64,000 nucleotides of DNA. Source: JANSYA01 sp965243385. Its GTDB lineage: Bacteria; Spirochaetota; Leptospiria; Leptospirales; Leptonemataceae. Location: positions 868,001 to 932,000 of the forward strand of contig CBDEUV010000002.1 of assembly GCA_965243385.1 (NCBI GenBank), in the 5' to 3' direction. This document shows, one piece after another, positions 18,468 to 26,332 of the stretch (positions within the stretch are counted from its first letter, which is position 1; every line of letters begins with the position of its first letter). The translations under genes were made by a program, and so were the position numbers. The notes beneath the pieces were generated by a model. The model was given only the letters and a program-made list of their open reading frames with translations, ran no database searches and was not told where the DNA came from.

Positions 18468-19271
18468 TTGAATCAGCAAAATCCCAAAACGAGCGACAGC
18501 GCGCAGGATCCGGGCCGGCGAAGAATACTAATCGCCGATGACGATCCGGATATGAGCGTGCTCTTGAAACGCGCCCTGCAAAACGCAGAGATGTCAGTAC
18601 ACCTGGTGAACTCCGGCCAGGCCGCGCTTGCGATCTTTCAAAAAAATCGTGAGTCGGCGGACTTTGAATTCTTTCTGACTGACCGCAATTTACCCGATAT
18701 CAGCGGCGAAGATCTGTTTCGCTTTTTTCGCGCCGCGCCGGGCCGCGGTCATATTCCCGTGGCTCTGATGAGCGCCGACCTGGACGCGGCGACCCGCAAT
18801 CGTTTCTTCGCCATGGGTTTTACCGAGGTATTCCAAAAACCTTTCGATCCGGCGAAGATCGCCGATCGCATCGACGCGATCCTGAACCTGCTCTCGTCAA
18901 TCGAAACAGGGGACACGAGCGTAGAATGGAGCAGCGGTGGAACAATCGACGCGAATCATATTGTGGACTCTGAGCTCCGGACCGAGTATCTTTCGGGGCT
19001 GACGACCAGAATTCGGGCGATCGAAGACGCGAGTGAAGCGATCGCCGGCGGCCGACCGGATGCGCTTGAAAATCTCAAAACGGAAGCCCATAGGATCGCC
19101 GGAACCGCGGCCATGTTTGGAGTGCCTGAACTCGAAGCGCCGGCGTCAAAGATCGAATCAACCGCCGAAAAATTGACTGACGAGAATCGCGTCCCGACCG
19201 AAACAGAACGCGAAGACCTGGCGACCGCGATCCGGTTGCTGAACAAGCTCGTAAGAAAACAAGCGACATGA
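18468..19271 (+). CDS. Response regulator with C-terminal HPt-like domain
   Basis: A receiver domain (ILIADDDPDMSVLL; phosphoacceptor in FFLTDRNLPD; Ser in LMSAD; Lys in FQKPFD) is joined to a C-terminal helical HPt-type domain with HRIAGTAAMFG holding the presumed phosphorylatable His. Such a receiver-HPt pair passes phosphate within a multistep phosphorelay. The start is uncertain: an in-frame ATG at 18384 gives 28 more residues without domain features, whereas the TTG used here has AAGGA about 8 nt before it. It ends in an ATGA overlap with a single-domain receiver gene, which may be its phosphate partner. Confidence 0.85.
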   Translation: MNQQNPKTSDSAQDPGRRRILIADDDPDMSVLLKRALQNAEMSVHLVNSGQAALAIFQKNRESADFEFFLTDRNLPDISGEDLFRFFRAAPGRGHIPVALMSADLDAATRNRFFAMGFTEVFQKPFDPAKIADRIDAILNLLSSIETGDTSVEWSSGGTIDANHIVDSELRTEYLSGLTTRIRAIEDASEAIAGGRPDALENLKTEAHRIAGTAAMFGVPELEAPASKIESTAEKLTDENRVPTETEREDLATAIRLLNKLVRKQAT

Positions 19272-19648
19272 GTTCCGTAAAAATATTGGTAATCGACGAC
19301 GATGAAATGGTCCTGGAGTACGTAAGGCGAACGCTCCATGCCAGCGGTTATATCCCGCATACAGCTCTGAGCATGGACGACGCATGGCCGCTTTTCTTAC
19401 AAATCCGCCCGGCGATTGTATTAATGGACGTGGTCATGCCCGGTCAGGACGGTCTGGCCGGGTTGAAACGGCTGAAATCGGTCCTGCCGGAAATGGGTCA
19501 CAACACGCGCTTTATTATGCTGACGAATAAGAAGTCGCGGGAGACCGTCGCCGAGGCGATTTTGAACGGCGCCCACGACTACCTGGCAAAACCGGTTCGC
19601 CCGGCTCAGTTGCTTGAAAAAATCAAGCGTCAACTCGAGAAAATCTGA
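19268..19648 (+). CDS. Single-domain response regulator
   Basis: A 126-residue stand-alone receiver. It has the acidic cluster VIDDDE, phosphoacceptor Asp in LMDVVMPGQDG, conserved Thr in MLTNKK and Lys in LAKPV. With no output domain it would act as a phosphate shuttle or by protein contact. Its ATG overlaps the stop of the upstream receiver-HPt gene by 4 nt, so both are made together. No histidine kinase gene is adjacent; the partial hybrid kinase at the window start is 17 kb away. Confidence 0.93.
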   Translation: MSSVKILVIDDDEMVLEYVRRTLHASGYIPHTALSMDDAWPLFLQIRPAIVLMDVVMPGQDGLAGLKRLKSVLPEMGHNTRFIMLTNKKSRETVAEAILNGAHDYLAKPVRPAQLLEKIKRQLEKI

Positions 19649-19748
19649 GCTTTCCCTCAGCGACGGGAGGCGGGTTTCGCCGCGCGCGAAAGCCGTACCG
19701 CGAAAAAAATTTCTTGTAAGCGAAAGGGGGCCGTTCCAAAAATCGTGC

Positions 19749-20894
19749 ATGTACGCCGCCGCCCAGATAATCTTCCTGCTGGGGTTTCCGCTGCTGGCGA
19801 TCTTTCTGGCCGGCCGCTTTAAGATCTTTAACGTCATCGGGGCGGTCGTACTGTGTTATGTGGGGGGCGTGCTCTTCGCGCTCGCTCCAGGCTTTCCGCT
19901 GGAAACGAAGCTCTCCGAGTCGCTTTCGGAGGCGGTCGTGCCTCTGGCGATTCCACTGCTGCTATTTTCGATGGACTTCATGTCCTGGCTGCGTTTCGCC
20001 CGCGGCGCGGTCGTGTCTTTCGCGCTGGCCCTGGTCAGCGTCCTGATCATGTCGATCGTCGGCTTTTACGTACTCGGTCATACAGTCGAAGACGCGCCGA
20101 AGCTTTCCGGCATGTTGATCGGAGTCTACACCGGCGGCACACCCAATATGGCGGCCATCGGCAATATGCTCGACGTTCCGAACGACACCTATTTGCTGAT
20201 GCAGACCTCGGACGTGCTTTTGGGCGGCATCTATCTGCTCTTTTTGTTATCCGTGGCGCGGCGCTTCGTGCTTTTATTTTTGCGGCCCTTCGAACATCCG
20301 GACGGCGGTACCGAAGACCACGTTTTGGACAGCCATGACGTGGAGAGCCTGAGCCGCGCCGACCTCCCGCCGATCCTCAAAGGTTTCGCGCTGTCCGCTC
20401 TGATCGTAGTGCTGAGCGCGGGCGTCGCGATCGGCTTCGGCAAACTGACCGGCGCTAAGGGATCGTTTGTACCGCTGGTGATGCTGGGTCTGACCGGCTT
20501 CGCGATCCTGGCGTCGCTCAACGGCAGCGTGCGGGCTCTGCGCGGGACCTATGAAACCGGAGAATATCTGATCCTGATCTTCTGCGTCGCGATGGGCAGT
20601 CTGGTCGATCCGGCGAGCCTGTTTACGACCGGCACGCAGTTTCTGCTCTACTGCGGTTTCGTTATGCTGGGCGCGATCGTGCTGCACATGTTCTTCGGCT
20701 GGCTCTTCCGCGTGGACGCCGACACCCTGGTCGTAACTTCCACCGCCGCGATCTACGGTCCCCCTTTCGTGCCGGCCATCTGCGACTCTCTGAAAAACCG
20801 GCACCTGTTAATCTCGGGTTTGACAACCGGCCTGGTGGGCTACGCCGTCGGCACCCCCCTGGGGTGGGCGGTCGCCAGATTTCTCGGGGGCTGA
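19749..20894 (+). CDS. DUF819-family integral membrane protein
   Basis: A membrane protein with about 10-12 hydrophobic segments, recognised as DUF819 (YjcL type) by FAPGFPL-like N-terminal helices and the conserved GVYTGGTPNMAAIG segment (about residue 130) followed by a matching C-terminal repeat region (VTSTAAIYGPPFVPAI). Function is unknown; the inverted-repeat organisation resembles secondary transporters. I place the start at the ATG giving MYAAAQIIFLLG, with a purine-rich AAAGGGGG about 20 nt upstream; an in-frame ATG at 19614 would overlap the preceding gene and add a basic, unlikely tail. Confidence 0.85.
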   Translation: MYAAAQIIFLLGFPLLAIFLAGRFKIFNVIGAVVLCYVGGVLFALAPGFPLETKLSESLSEAVVPLAIPLLLFSMDFMSWLRFARGAVVSFALALVSVLIMSIVGFYVLGHTVEDAPKLSGMLIGVYTGGTPNMAAIGNMLDVPNDTYLLMQTSDVLLGGIYLLFLLSVARRFVLLFLRPFEHPDGGTEDHVLDSHDVESLSRADLPPILKGFALSALIVVLSAGVAIGFGKLTGAKGSFVPLVMLGLTGFAILASLNGSVRALRGTYETGEYLILIFCVAMGSLVDPASLFTTGTQFLLYCGFVMLGAIVLHMFFGWLFRVDADTLVVTSTAAIYGPPFVPAICDSLKNRHLLISGLTTGLVGYAVGTPLGWAVARFLGG

Positions 20895-21071
20895 TCGCAC
20901 CCGGCCCCCCGCGTAGTTCCGCGAAGCGCGCGGCTCTAAATCCGACGGATTTCCCTGTGGATTTTTCGGTGGATTTTATTTGATTGTGACCACAGGCTCG
21001 ACGATAATTCGTCGTAGGAGTCTCCGAAATATCGACCCGCTTCTCGACCGTCCCGCACACCCTCTCTGATC
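20895..21071. other. Intergenic region before the MBL/cNMP gene
   Basis: The 177-nt gap shows no gene. It holds a short perfect hairpin (AAATCC-GAC-GGATTT, about 20937-20951) and three near copies of a GTGGATTT/CGGATTT motif in an AT-richer stretch (20940-20985), which may hold the promoter of the downstream gene. No convincing -35/-10 pair could be fixed. Confidence 0.3.
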
Positions 21072-23255
21072 ATGACCACAGCACAAACCATAGAAATTAC
21101 CCAACCCTATACCCGGCTGCCGAGGGGAGGTTATCTCATAGAGACCTCCGTGGGGTACATGCAGGTGGGTTCGCCGCCGGAGACGATCAAAGACACCATG
21201 AGTCTGCCCCGGGGCACCCCGCAGATCTTTATTCTGCCGCACGAATTCTTTCATATCCGCAAAGGCATCACGGTCGCCGAAGTCGAGTTTCCCATTTACT
21301 ACAACTTCTTCTTTCGCAAAAAGAAGACCTACATCGTGTGCACACGCGAGCAGCGAACCCGCTTTCGCAAAGTTCTTCAGGAGAGCCTCTTCGGCCCCGA
21401 AGTAGTGGACCTCAAATCCGAGTACGTCGACGGCGAAAAAGCCTTCGGCTACCCTGATATGGCCGCCGAGATCGAGTACTTTCGCGGCGGACGCACCATG
21501 GAGGACCACCTCCAGTTCGTCGTCTTTAACAAGGACGGCAAAGTCTTTATAAACGACGTTGAGATCCAGCGTCGCGACGACGATTTCAAACTGATCGACC
21601 GGGGCTGGGATCGCGATACGAGTCTGCCCGCGGAAGTCGACTTCAACATCATCTACGACGTGGGCGCCGCCCTGCCCGAGCCGTACGAACCGCCGGTACT
21701 GGGCATCACCTGTCTGGGGCCGAGTCACGGTTTCGACCCGGAAGAAAACACGAGCGGTTTCATCCTGTGGGTCAATCACCAGGGGATCATGATCGACCCG
21801 CCGGTGAATTCGACCGAGTGGTTGCGCCAGTCAAACGTCAACCCGAAGAATATCAATAGTATTCTTTTAACGCACTGCCACGCCGACCACGACGCCGGCA
21901 CCTTCCAGAAAATTCTCGAAGAAGGCAAGATCACGATCTATACCACGGAGACGGTGATCCACTCCTTCATCCGCAAGTACACCGCCCTCACGAATATTCC
22001 CGCGAAAGAGCTGTTTTCGCTCTTCGATTTCGTGCCGGTGATGATCGGCCGCTCCTACTATATTAACGGCGCCGAATTTCGTTTCAGCTATGCGCTGCAC
22101 TCGATTCCCAGTCTGAGCTTCGAATTCACTTTCGAAGACCAGAGCTTCATCTATTCCTCGGATCACCTCAACGATCCGGATCGATTCAAAGAATTGCTCG
22201 ATCTGGGCGTACTCACCGAGACACGCTACCGGGACATGCTGGATTTTCCCTGGCACAACCAGATCATCTATCACGAAGCGGGCCCGCCGCCGCTGCATAC
22301 CCGGGTCGACTATTTGAATTCGCTGCCCGAAGAAATTCAAAAAAAGATTCACGTCTATCATATCGCCAAAAACAATATGCCCGAAGACACGCACCTGACG
22401 CTGTGTCGTTTCGGTATCGAGAATACGGTGTATCCGGAAGTTACGCCGCCGAAAATGGAAGAGGTCTATCGATTGCTCGACGCGTTATCCAACGTCGATA
22501 TCTTCCGCGGCTTTCCGGTTTCCAAGGCCAAAGAATTCATTGAAATCGTCGAAACCGAAAACTTCAAGCGCGGGGAAAAGATCATCGAGAAAAACACCCC
22601 CGGCGATCGCTTCTTCATCATCATGTCGGGCAACGTTAAAGTCGAAGGTATGGAACAGGGCGAAGTTTCCGAAGAAGCCAAGAAGAAGCGTTTCGGCAAC
22701 TATGAGTATTTCGGCGAAGCTTCATTGATCAACAATCTGCCCCGCAGCGCGGACGTGGTGGCCGAAACCGACGTGGTCGCCCTGACCATCGGCAAATCAC
22801 GATTCTTGAATTTCATCAAGGGCAGCGATCTGCAAAAGAACCTGTCGATGCTGCATGACGTGCGTAAGACCGGCACCTGGGACGTACTCACGGTTTCGCG
22901 TTTTTTCAAGGACGGCACGTCGGCCCAGAAAACTCAGCTCGAACTGCTGATGGAAATCACGGATTTCCCGAGCGGATCGGATCTGGTCAGCCAGGGACAG
23001 CACTACGAATACGCGTTTATTATTAAAAGCGGAATGGTAGAAGCGATGCGCGACGGTCAGGTAGTGGAGCACCTGAGCCGCGGCGATTTCTGCGGCGAAA
23101 TCTATCAGGTCCAGAAAGACGCGCCCAGCACGATTCAGTTCAAAGCAGCGACCGACGTCGAAGCCTATCGCCTGGAACGCACGGCATTGATGGAATACAT
23201 CGCCAACAATCCCGGCGTCTACATGCGCCTGAACTATATCTACGGCAACCAATAG
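21072..23255 (+). CDS. Metallo-beta-lactamase-fold hydrolase fused to two cyclic-nucleotide-binding domains
   Basis: A 727-residue cytoplasmic protein. Residues about 1-200 are an N-terminal region of unknown fold. Residues about 210-450 are an MBL-fold hydrolase with a full HxHxDH motif (His268, His270, Asp272, His273, in LLTHCHADHDAG), a later SSDH and HEAG, so two metals can be bound. Residues about 485-610 are a cNMP-binding domain (GEKIIEKNTPGDRFFII, then GEASLINNLPRSADVVA, the phosphate-binding cassette). A second, more degenerate one follows (SGSDLVSQGQHYEYAFII; GDFCGEIYQVQKDAPST). cNMP binding probably controls the hydrolase. The substrate is unknown. This architecture is reminiscent of leptospiral proteins. 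Confidence 0.9.
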   Translation: MTTAQTIEITQPYTRLPRGGYLIETSVGYMQVGSPPETIKDTMSLPRGTPQIFILPHEFFHIRKGITVAEVEFPIYYNFFFRKKKTYIVCTREQRTRFRKVLQESLFGPEVVDLKSEYVDGEKAFGYPDMAAEIEYFRGGRTMEDHLQFVVFNKDGKVFINDVEIQRRDDDFKLIDRGWDRDTSLPAEVDFNIIYDVGAALPEPYEPPVLGITCLGPSHGFDPEENTSGFILWVNHQGIMIDPPVNSTEWLRQSNVNPKNINSILLTHCHADHDAGTFQKILEEGKITIYTTETVIHSFIRKYTALTNIPAKELFSLFDFVPVMIGRSYYINGAEFRFSYALHSIPSLSFEFTFEDQSFIYSSDHLNDPDRFKELLDLGVLTETRYRDMLDFPWHNQIIYHEAGPPPLHTRVDYLNSLPEEIQKKIHVYHIAKNNMPEDTHLTLCRFGIENTVYPEVTPPKMEEVYRLLDALSNVDIFRGFPVSKAKEFIEIVETENFKRGEKIIEKNTPGDRFFIIMSGNVKVEGMEQGEVSEEAKKKRFGNYEYFGEASLINNLPRSADVVAETDVVALTIGKSRFLNFIKGSDLQKNLSMLHDVRKTGTWDVLTVSRFFKDGTSAQKTQLELLMEITDFPSGSDLVSQGQHYEYAFIIKSGMVEAMRDGQVVEHLSRGDFCGEIYQVQKDAPSTIQFKAATDVEAYRLERTALMEYIANNPGVYMRLNYIYGNQ

Positions 23256-23296
23256 GTTTCGCCGGTCGATGATATAGAACCGCGCCGGGACGGGAT

Positions 23297-23770
23297 CTAT
23301 CCGCCCGCGCGCAGTACGAAAAATCCCGCCCAGACCGCCGGGCCGGCGAGTCCGCCGCCGTCGGGATGCGGATCGTGTAGCATTTCGAAACGGACTCCGA
23401 GCGAAGCGCCAGCCTTCGCGGCCGCCGCCGGGGCCATTACTGGAACTTCGCCTGCCACTAAATCTGCGACCACCCGCGCGACGACGGCGTGTTTGAAATC
23501 GCCGCGGGGACTGGGGCCGGCCAGTACGCACAAGCCGGGTCCCGCCGGGAACTCCAGGCGGCCATTCGGGCTGAGCCCGATTTTCGCAAAGGCAAGACCG
23601 CGGGGCGCGAGCCAGTCATCGATCACATACGGATACTCGACGCCGCTTTGACTCGCCACTTCCAGAAAATTCGGAACCTCCGCTAATTCCAGATCGAAGA
23701 TCGACGCGAAACAGGCCTGCAGAGCGTTACCCCGGGCCGCCGAAAAATCCGTCTGAAACACCGCGCGCAT
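23297..23770 (-). CDS. Small papain-like (C39-like) cysteine peptidase-fold protein
   Basis: A 157-residue protein when started at the ATG giving MRAVFQTDFS; a TTG 17 codons upstream is also in frame. The pattern GNALQACFASIF with Cys20, then EVPNFLE, DDW, KHAVV with His94 and HDPHPDGGGL with Asp133 is the layout of a papain-like Cys-His-Asp triad seen in small uncharacterised bacterial and phage proteins. It may cleave a peptide, isopeptide or amide bond; no substrate can be named. No signal peptide, so cytoplasmic. It is convergent with the MBL/cNMP gene and divergent from the DUF4336 gene. Confidence 0.6.
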   Translation of the reverse strand: MRAVFQTDFSAARGNALQACFASIFDLELAEVPNFLEVASQSGVEYPYVIDDWLAPRGLAFAKIGLSPNGRLEFPAGPGLCVLAGPSPRGDFKHAVVARVVADLVAGEVPVMAPAAAAKAGASLGVRFEMLHDPHPDGGGLAGPAVWAGFFVLRAGG

Positions 23771-23856
23771 TTGATGCGAATGCTGAACGCTCAGCCCGCT
23801 GCGCGTCAAGTCCGGATTCAATTTGCCGAAAGCGCGGCCAAATTCTTAAATGGTCC

Positions 23857-24567
23857 ATGGCGATCGGTGAACTGGAAACTCTGAGCGGCGAAGGCGATGC
23901 CGACGGGATCTACTGTCTCGAACATGCGCAGCATATGCCCGGCGGCGTTTATTTCCCCACGCGCATGACGCTGATTCGCCTGCAAGACGGCGGGCTCTGG
24001 CTGCACTCCCCCGTACCCGTCGACGACGCAATGGCCGACAGGATCGACGCGCTCGGTCCGGTGCTTCACATCGTCGCGCCGAATCATTTTCATCATCTGT
24101 ACGTGCTGCCGGCGCTCGAACGCTGGCCGAACGCGCGTCTGTGGATTTCTCCCGGGCTCGAAAACAAACGAAAGGATCTGCCGAAAGACGCGACGAAGCT
24201 TTCGGAAGACGAAGGCGACGGCTGGCCCGCAGAAATCGAACGGAAGATGATCGCCGGTGCGCCGGATATGAACGAATCCGTTTTCTTTCATCGAATCAGC
24301 GGCACGCTCATTCTGGCGGATCTGGTCTTTAACTGGGGACCGCCCCGCGGTTTGCGACAGTGGCTTCTGTTTACGATCATGGACATCGCGAACGGCCTGC
24401 GCCAGAGCCGCGTATGGAGAATGATCACGAAAGACCCTGCCGCCGCCGCGGCGAGCTGCGAAGATATCTTCGCCTGGCCGATTCGGCGCATCGTTCCCTG
24501 CCACGGAACGATTCTAAGCGACGCGACGTCGGAGCGGCTGCGCGCGGCCGTGAATCGCTTCGAATAG
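23857..24567 (+). CDS. DUF4336 protein (MBL-like fold)
   Basis: A 236-residue protein of the DUF4336 family. It has the family pattern of GGVYFPTRMTLIRL, LWLHSPVPVDD, HIVAPNHFHHLYV (a reduced metal-site motif in the place of HxHxDH), LILADLVFNW and a final RRIVPCHGTIL. The fold is related to metallo-beta-lactamases, and the His residues of NHFHH and CHG could still hold a metal. Enzymatic activity is not established for the family. It stands alone on the plus strand between two minus-strand genes. Confidence 0.82.
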   Translation: MAIGELETLSGEGDADGIYCLEHAQHMPGGVYFPTRMTLIRLQDGGLWLHSPVPVDDAMADRIDALGPVLHIVAPNHFHHLYVLPALERWPNARLWISPGLENKRKDLPKDATKLSEDEGDGWPAEIERKMIAGAPDMNESVFFHRISGTLILADLVFNWGPPRGLRQWLLFTIMDIANGLRQSRVWRMITKDPAAAAASCEDIFAWPIRRIVPCHGTILSDATSERLRAAVNRFE

Positions 24568-24598
24568 TTTCCGGCATATCTTCGCCGCTGGACTGTGC

Positions 24599-25069
24599 TC
24601 AGCTTTCGCCGGCTTCGCTCATCATCGCGCGAAAGCGTCGCTGCATTTCCGCCGGCTCCACAACTTCTATGCGCTGTTGCAGGGCCCACTTATGTCCGAA
24701 GGGATCCGTCAGCCAGGCTGTGCGATGGCCGTGAAACTGATCCGCCGCCGGGCGATCCACCCGCGCGCCCGCGGCCTGCGCTCGCTCGACGGCCCCCTCC
24801 ACTTCGGCGACATAGAGCGTCAGACTGACCGTGGTGTCGCCGAGACTCTGCGGGCCGACGCTGCCGTACTCCGGATATTCTTCGGCGAGCATGAATCGGC
24901 CCCCGGCCACTTCCAGTTCGGCGTGCGCCACGCGCCCGCCCGTCTCGCTCAGTCGATAGACTTCGGTCACCTCAAAGGCCCGGGTATAAAACTCGATGGC
25001 GCGCCCGGCGTCACGAACGCTCAGATACGGAATGACCCCGATTTCCGGGGATGGTTGCGGTGATGACAT
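24599..25069 (-). CDS. VOC (glyoxalase/PhnB-like) family protein
   Basis: A 156-residue vicinal-oxygen-chelate protein of the PhnB-like subgroup: VIPYLSVRDAGRAIEFYTRAF at the N-terminus, HAELEVAGGRFMLAEE in the middle and TAWLTDPFGHKWALQQR at the end. Two beta-alpha-beta-beta-beta modules are expected to form a metal- or ligand-binding cavity. The group includes many proteins of unknown substrate. It is 72 nt downstream of the M14-type gene on the same strand and may be the last gene of that operon. Confidence 0.88.
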   Translation of the reverse strand: MSSPQPSPEIGVIPYLSVRDAGRAIEFYTRAFEVTEVYRLSETGGRVAHAELEVAGGRFMLAEEYPEYGSVGPQSLGDTTVSLTLYVAEVEGAVERAQAAGARVDRPAADQFHGHRTAWLTDPFGHKWALQQRIEVVEPAEMQRRFRAMMSEAGES

Positions 25070-25141
25070 ATACGCTCCTGCTACGATAATCTTACAGGAT
25101 CCAGTATAGACTGCCGGCCGGCCGCGGGTATTGGATAAAAT

Positions 25142-26332
25142 TTACCCGGCGTGCGGCGATTGAGCGGCGGCCGGCAAGCGGCTATCGTCGGGATCCGCGC
25201 TCTGCGACTGTTCCGGCGCGGCTTCCGCTGGATGTTCCAGGCGTTCCATAAAATAGCCCAGGCAGTCCTGACGCACGATTTCCGGATCCACCGTAAGCAT
25301 CGAAGGCATGACCGCTTTTTTCAGACGGATCTCGCGTTCGCCCGTATTGTGCGATTCAAGCGCATCGCGATATTCAAAAAACTCAGCTCCCACTTCGCGC
25401 CCCGTTTCGTCCCAGGCGGCCAGGCGTGCGCTCCCCTGCGCGTTCCCGAAAACCGTTCCGTTCCCGAGCTCGCGAAAATTCCAGCGGTCCAGATCCCCGT
25501 CGAAAATCAAATCCGACTGCATGGCCCCGGGCGCTTCCGTCGCGGCCGGCGATTGAAAGCGGAAACTCATCGACTCCGGCACTTTCACCACCGCGACCGT
25601 ATGATAGAGATCGTATTCCCGCGCCGGCGGTCTTTGTGGCGCGAGTTCTTTCAAATGCAATACCGTTTCGACGAAATCCATGGCGTGCCGGATCCCCGTC
25701 TGGCCTTCCGCTTTACCGCATTCAATCGTGACCGCAGGACAGAACTCCGCGAAGGCCGCCGACTGAACTCCGAGCGGGCGCAAAAAATAGATTACGGTTC
25801 GACTGAAGAGTCGCGCGAGATTCAAAAAAGCTCCATCGAGTTTATTCACACACCCGTAATGAGGATTGCTGCCGGTGGTGTTGTGAATATCGATGCTCGC
25901 AAAGCAGGCGCGCGCCCGCATTTCTGCGACGACCTGGGCCATAATCTTCGCGGTGTCCTGCGCCGCGCTTTCCGATTGCGGCGGCTCCGCGAGTTCGTTC
26001 GGCCGGGCCGCGCTGTCGGCCAGCGGCCAGACGCGATTGAAATCGAGTTGCTCGTCCAGACGACGCGCGCCCCGGCGCGCCGCTTCGATATTCCCGAGAA
26101 AGAGACTCAGCGCCCGGGGCGGCGGACGATCGCGAAATTTTCGCAACAGCGCGCGCATGGCCTCCCAGCCCGTGGTTTCGTTACCGTGCAAAAGCACCGA
26201 AACGAAGAGCGGCTCGGGGCGCTCGCCGGGCAGATGGATCAGGGTCGGACCGCTGAAATGTCGATGCAGATCGGTCGCCGCGCATTCCAGCGCCTCCGGC
26301 GGAAATTGGTCGAGAATTGTAAGCTGTGTCAT
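25142..26332 (-). CDS. M14-type zinc hydrolase (succinylglutamate desuccinylase/aspartoacylase-like)
   Basis: A 396-residue metallohydrolase. The zinc motif is LLHGNETTGWEA (His and Glu), followed by LGNIEAARRGARRLDEQLDFNR and DIHNTTGSNPHYGC, which supplies the second His; TIECGKAEGQTG is the usual substrate-side element, with the catalytic Glu probably in IECG. It would hydrolyse an amide of an acidic or gamma-glutamyl compound. Its ATG overlaps the stop of the glutamate-cysteine ligase-like gene (ATGA), and this pairing suggests that it acts on the product or a precursor of that ligase. The C-terminal 30 residues are Gln/Ala/Ser-rich and probably disordered. Confidence 0.85.
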   Translation of the reverse strand: MTQLTILDQFPPEALECAATDLHRHFSGPTLIHLPGERPEPLFVSVLLHGNETTGWEAMRALLRKFRDRPPPRALSLFLGNIEAARRGARRLDEQLDFNRVWPLADSAARPNELAEPPQSESAAQDTAKIMAQVVAEMRARACFASIDIHNTTGSNPHYGCVNKLDGAFLNLARLFSRTVIYFLRPLGVQSAAFAEFCPAVTIECGKAEGQTGIRHAMDFVETVLHLKELAPQRPPAREYDLYHTVAVVKVPESMSFRFQSPAATEAPGAMQSDLIFDGDLDRWNFRELGNGTVFGNAQGSARLAAWDETGREVGAEFFEYRDALESHNTGEREIRLKKAVMPSMLTVDPEIVRQDCLGYFMERLEHPAEAAPEQSQSADPDDSRLPAAAQSPHAG

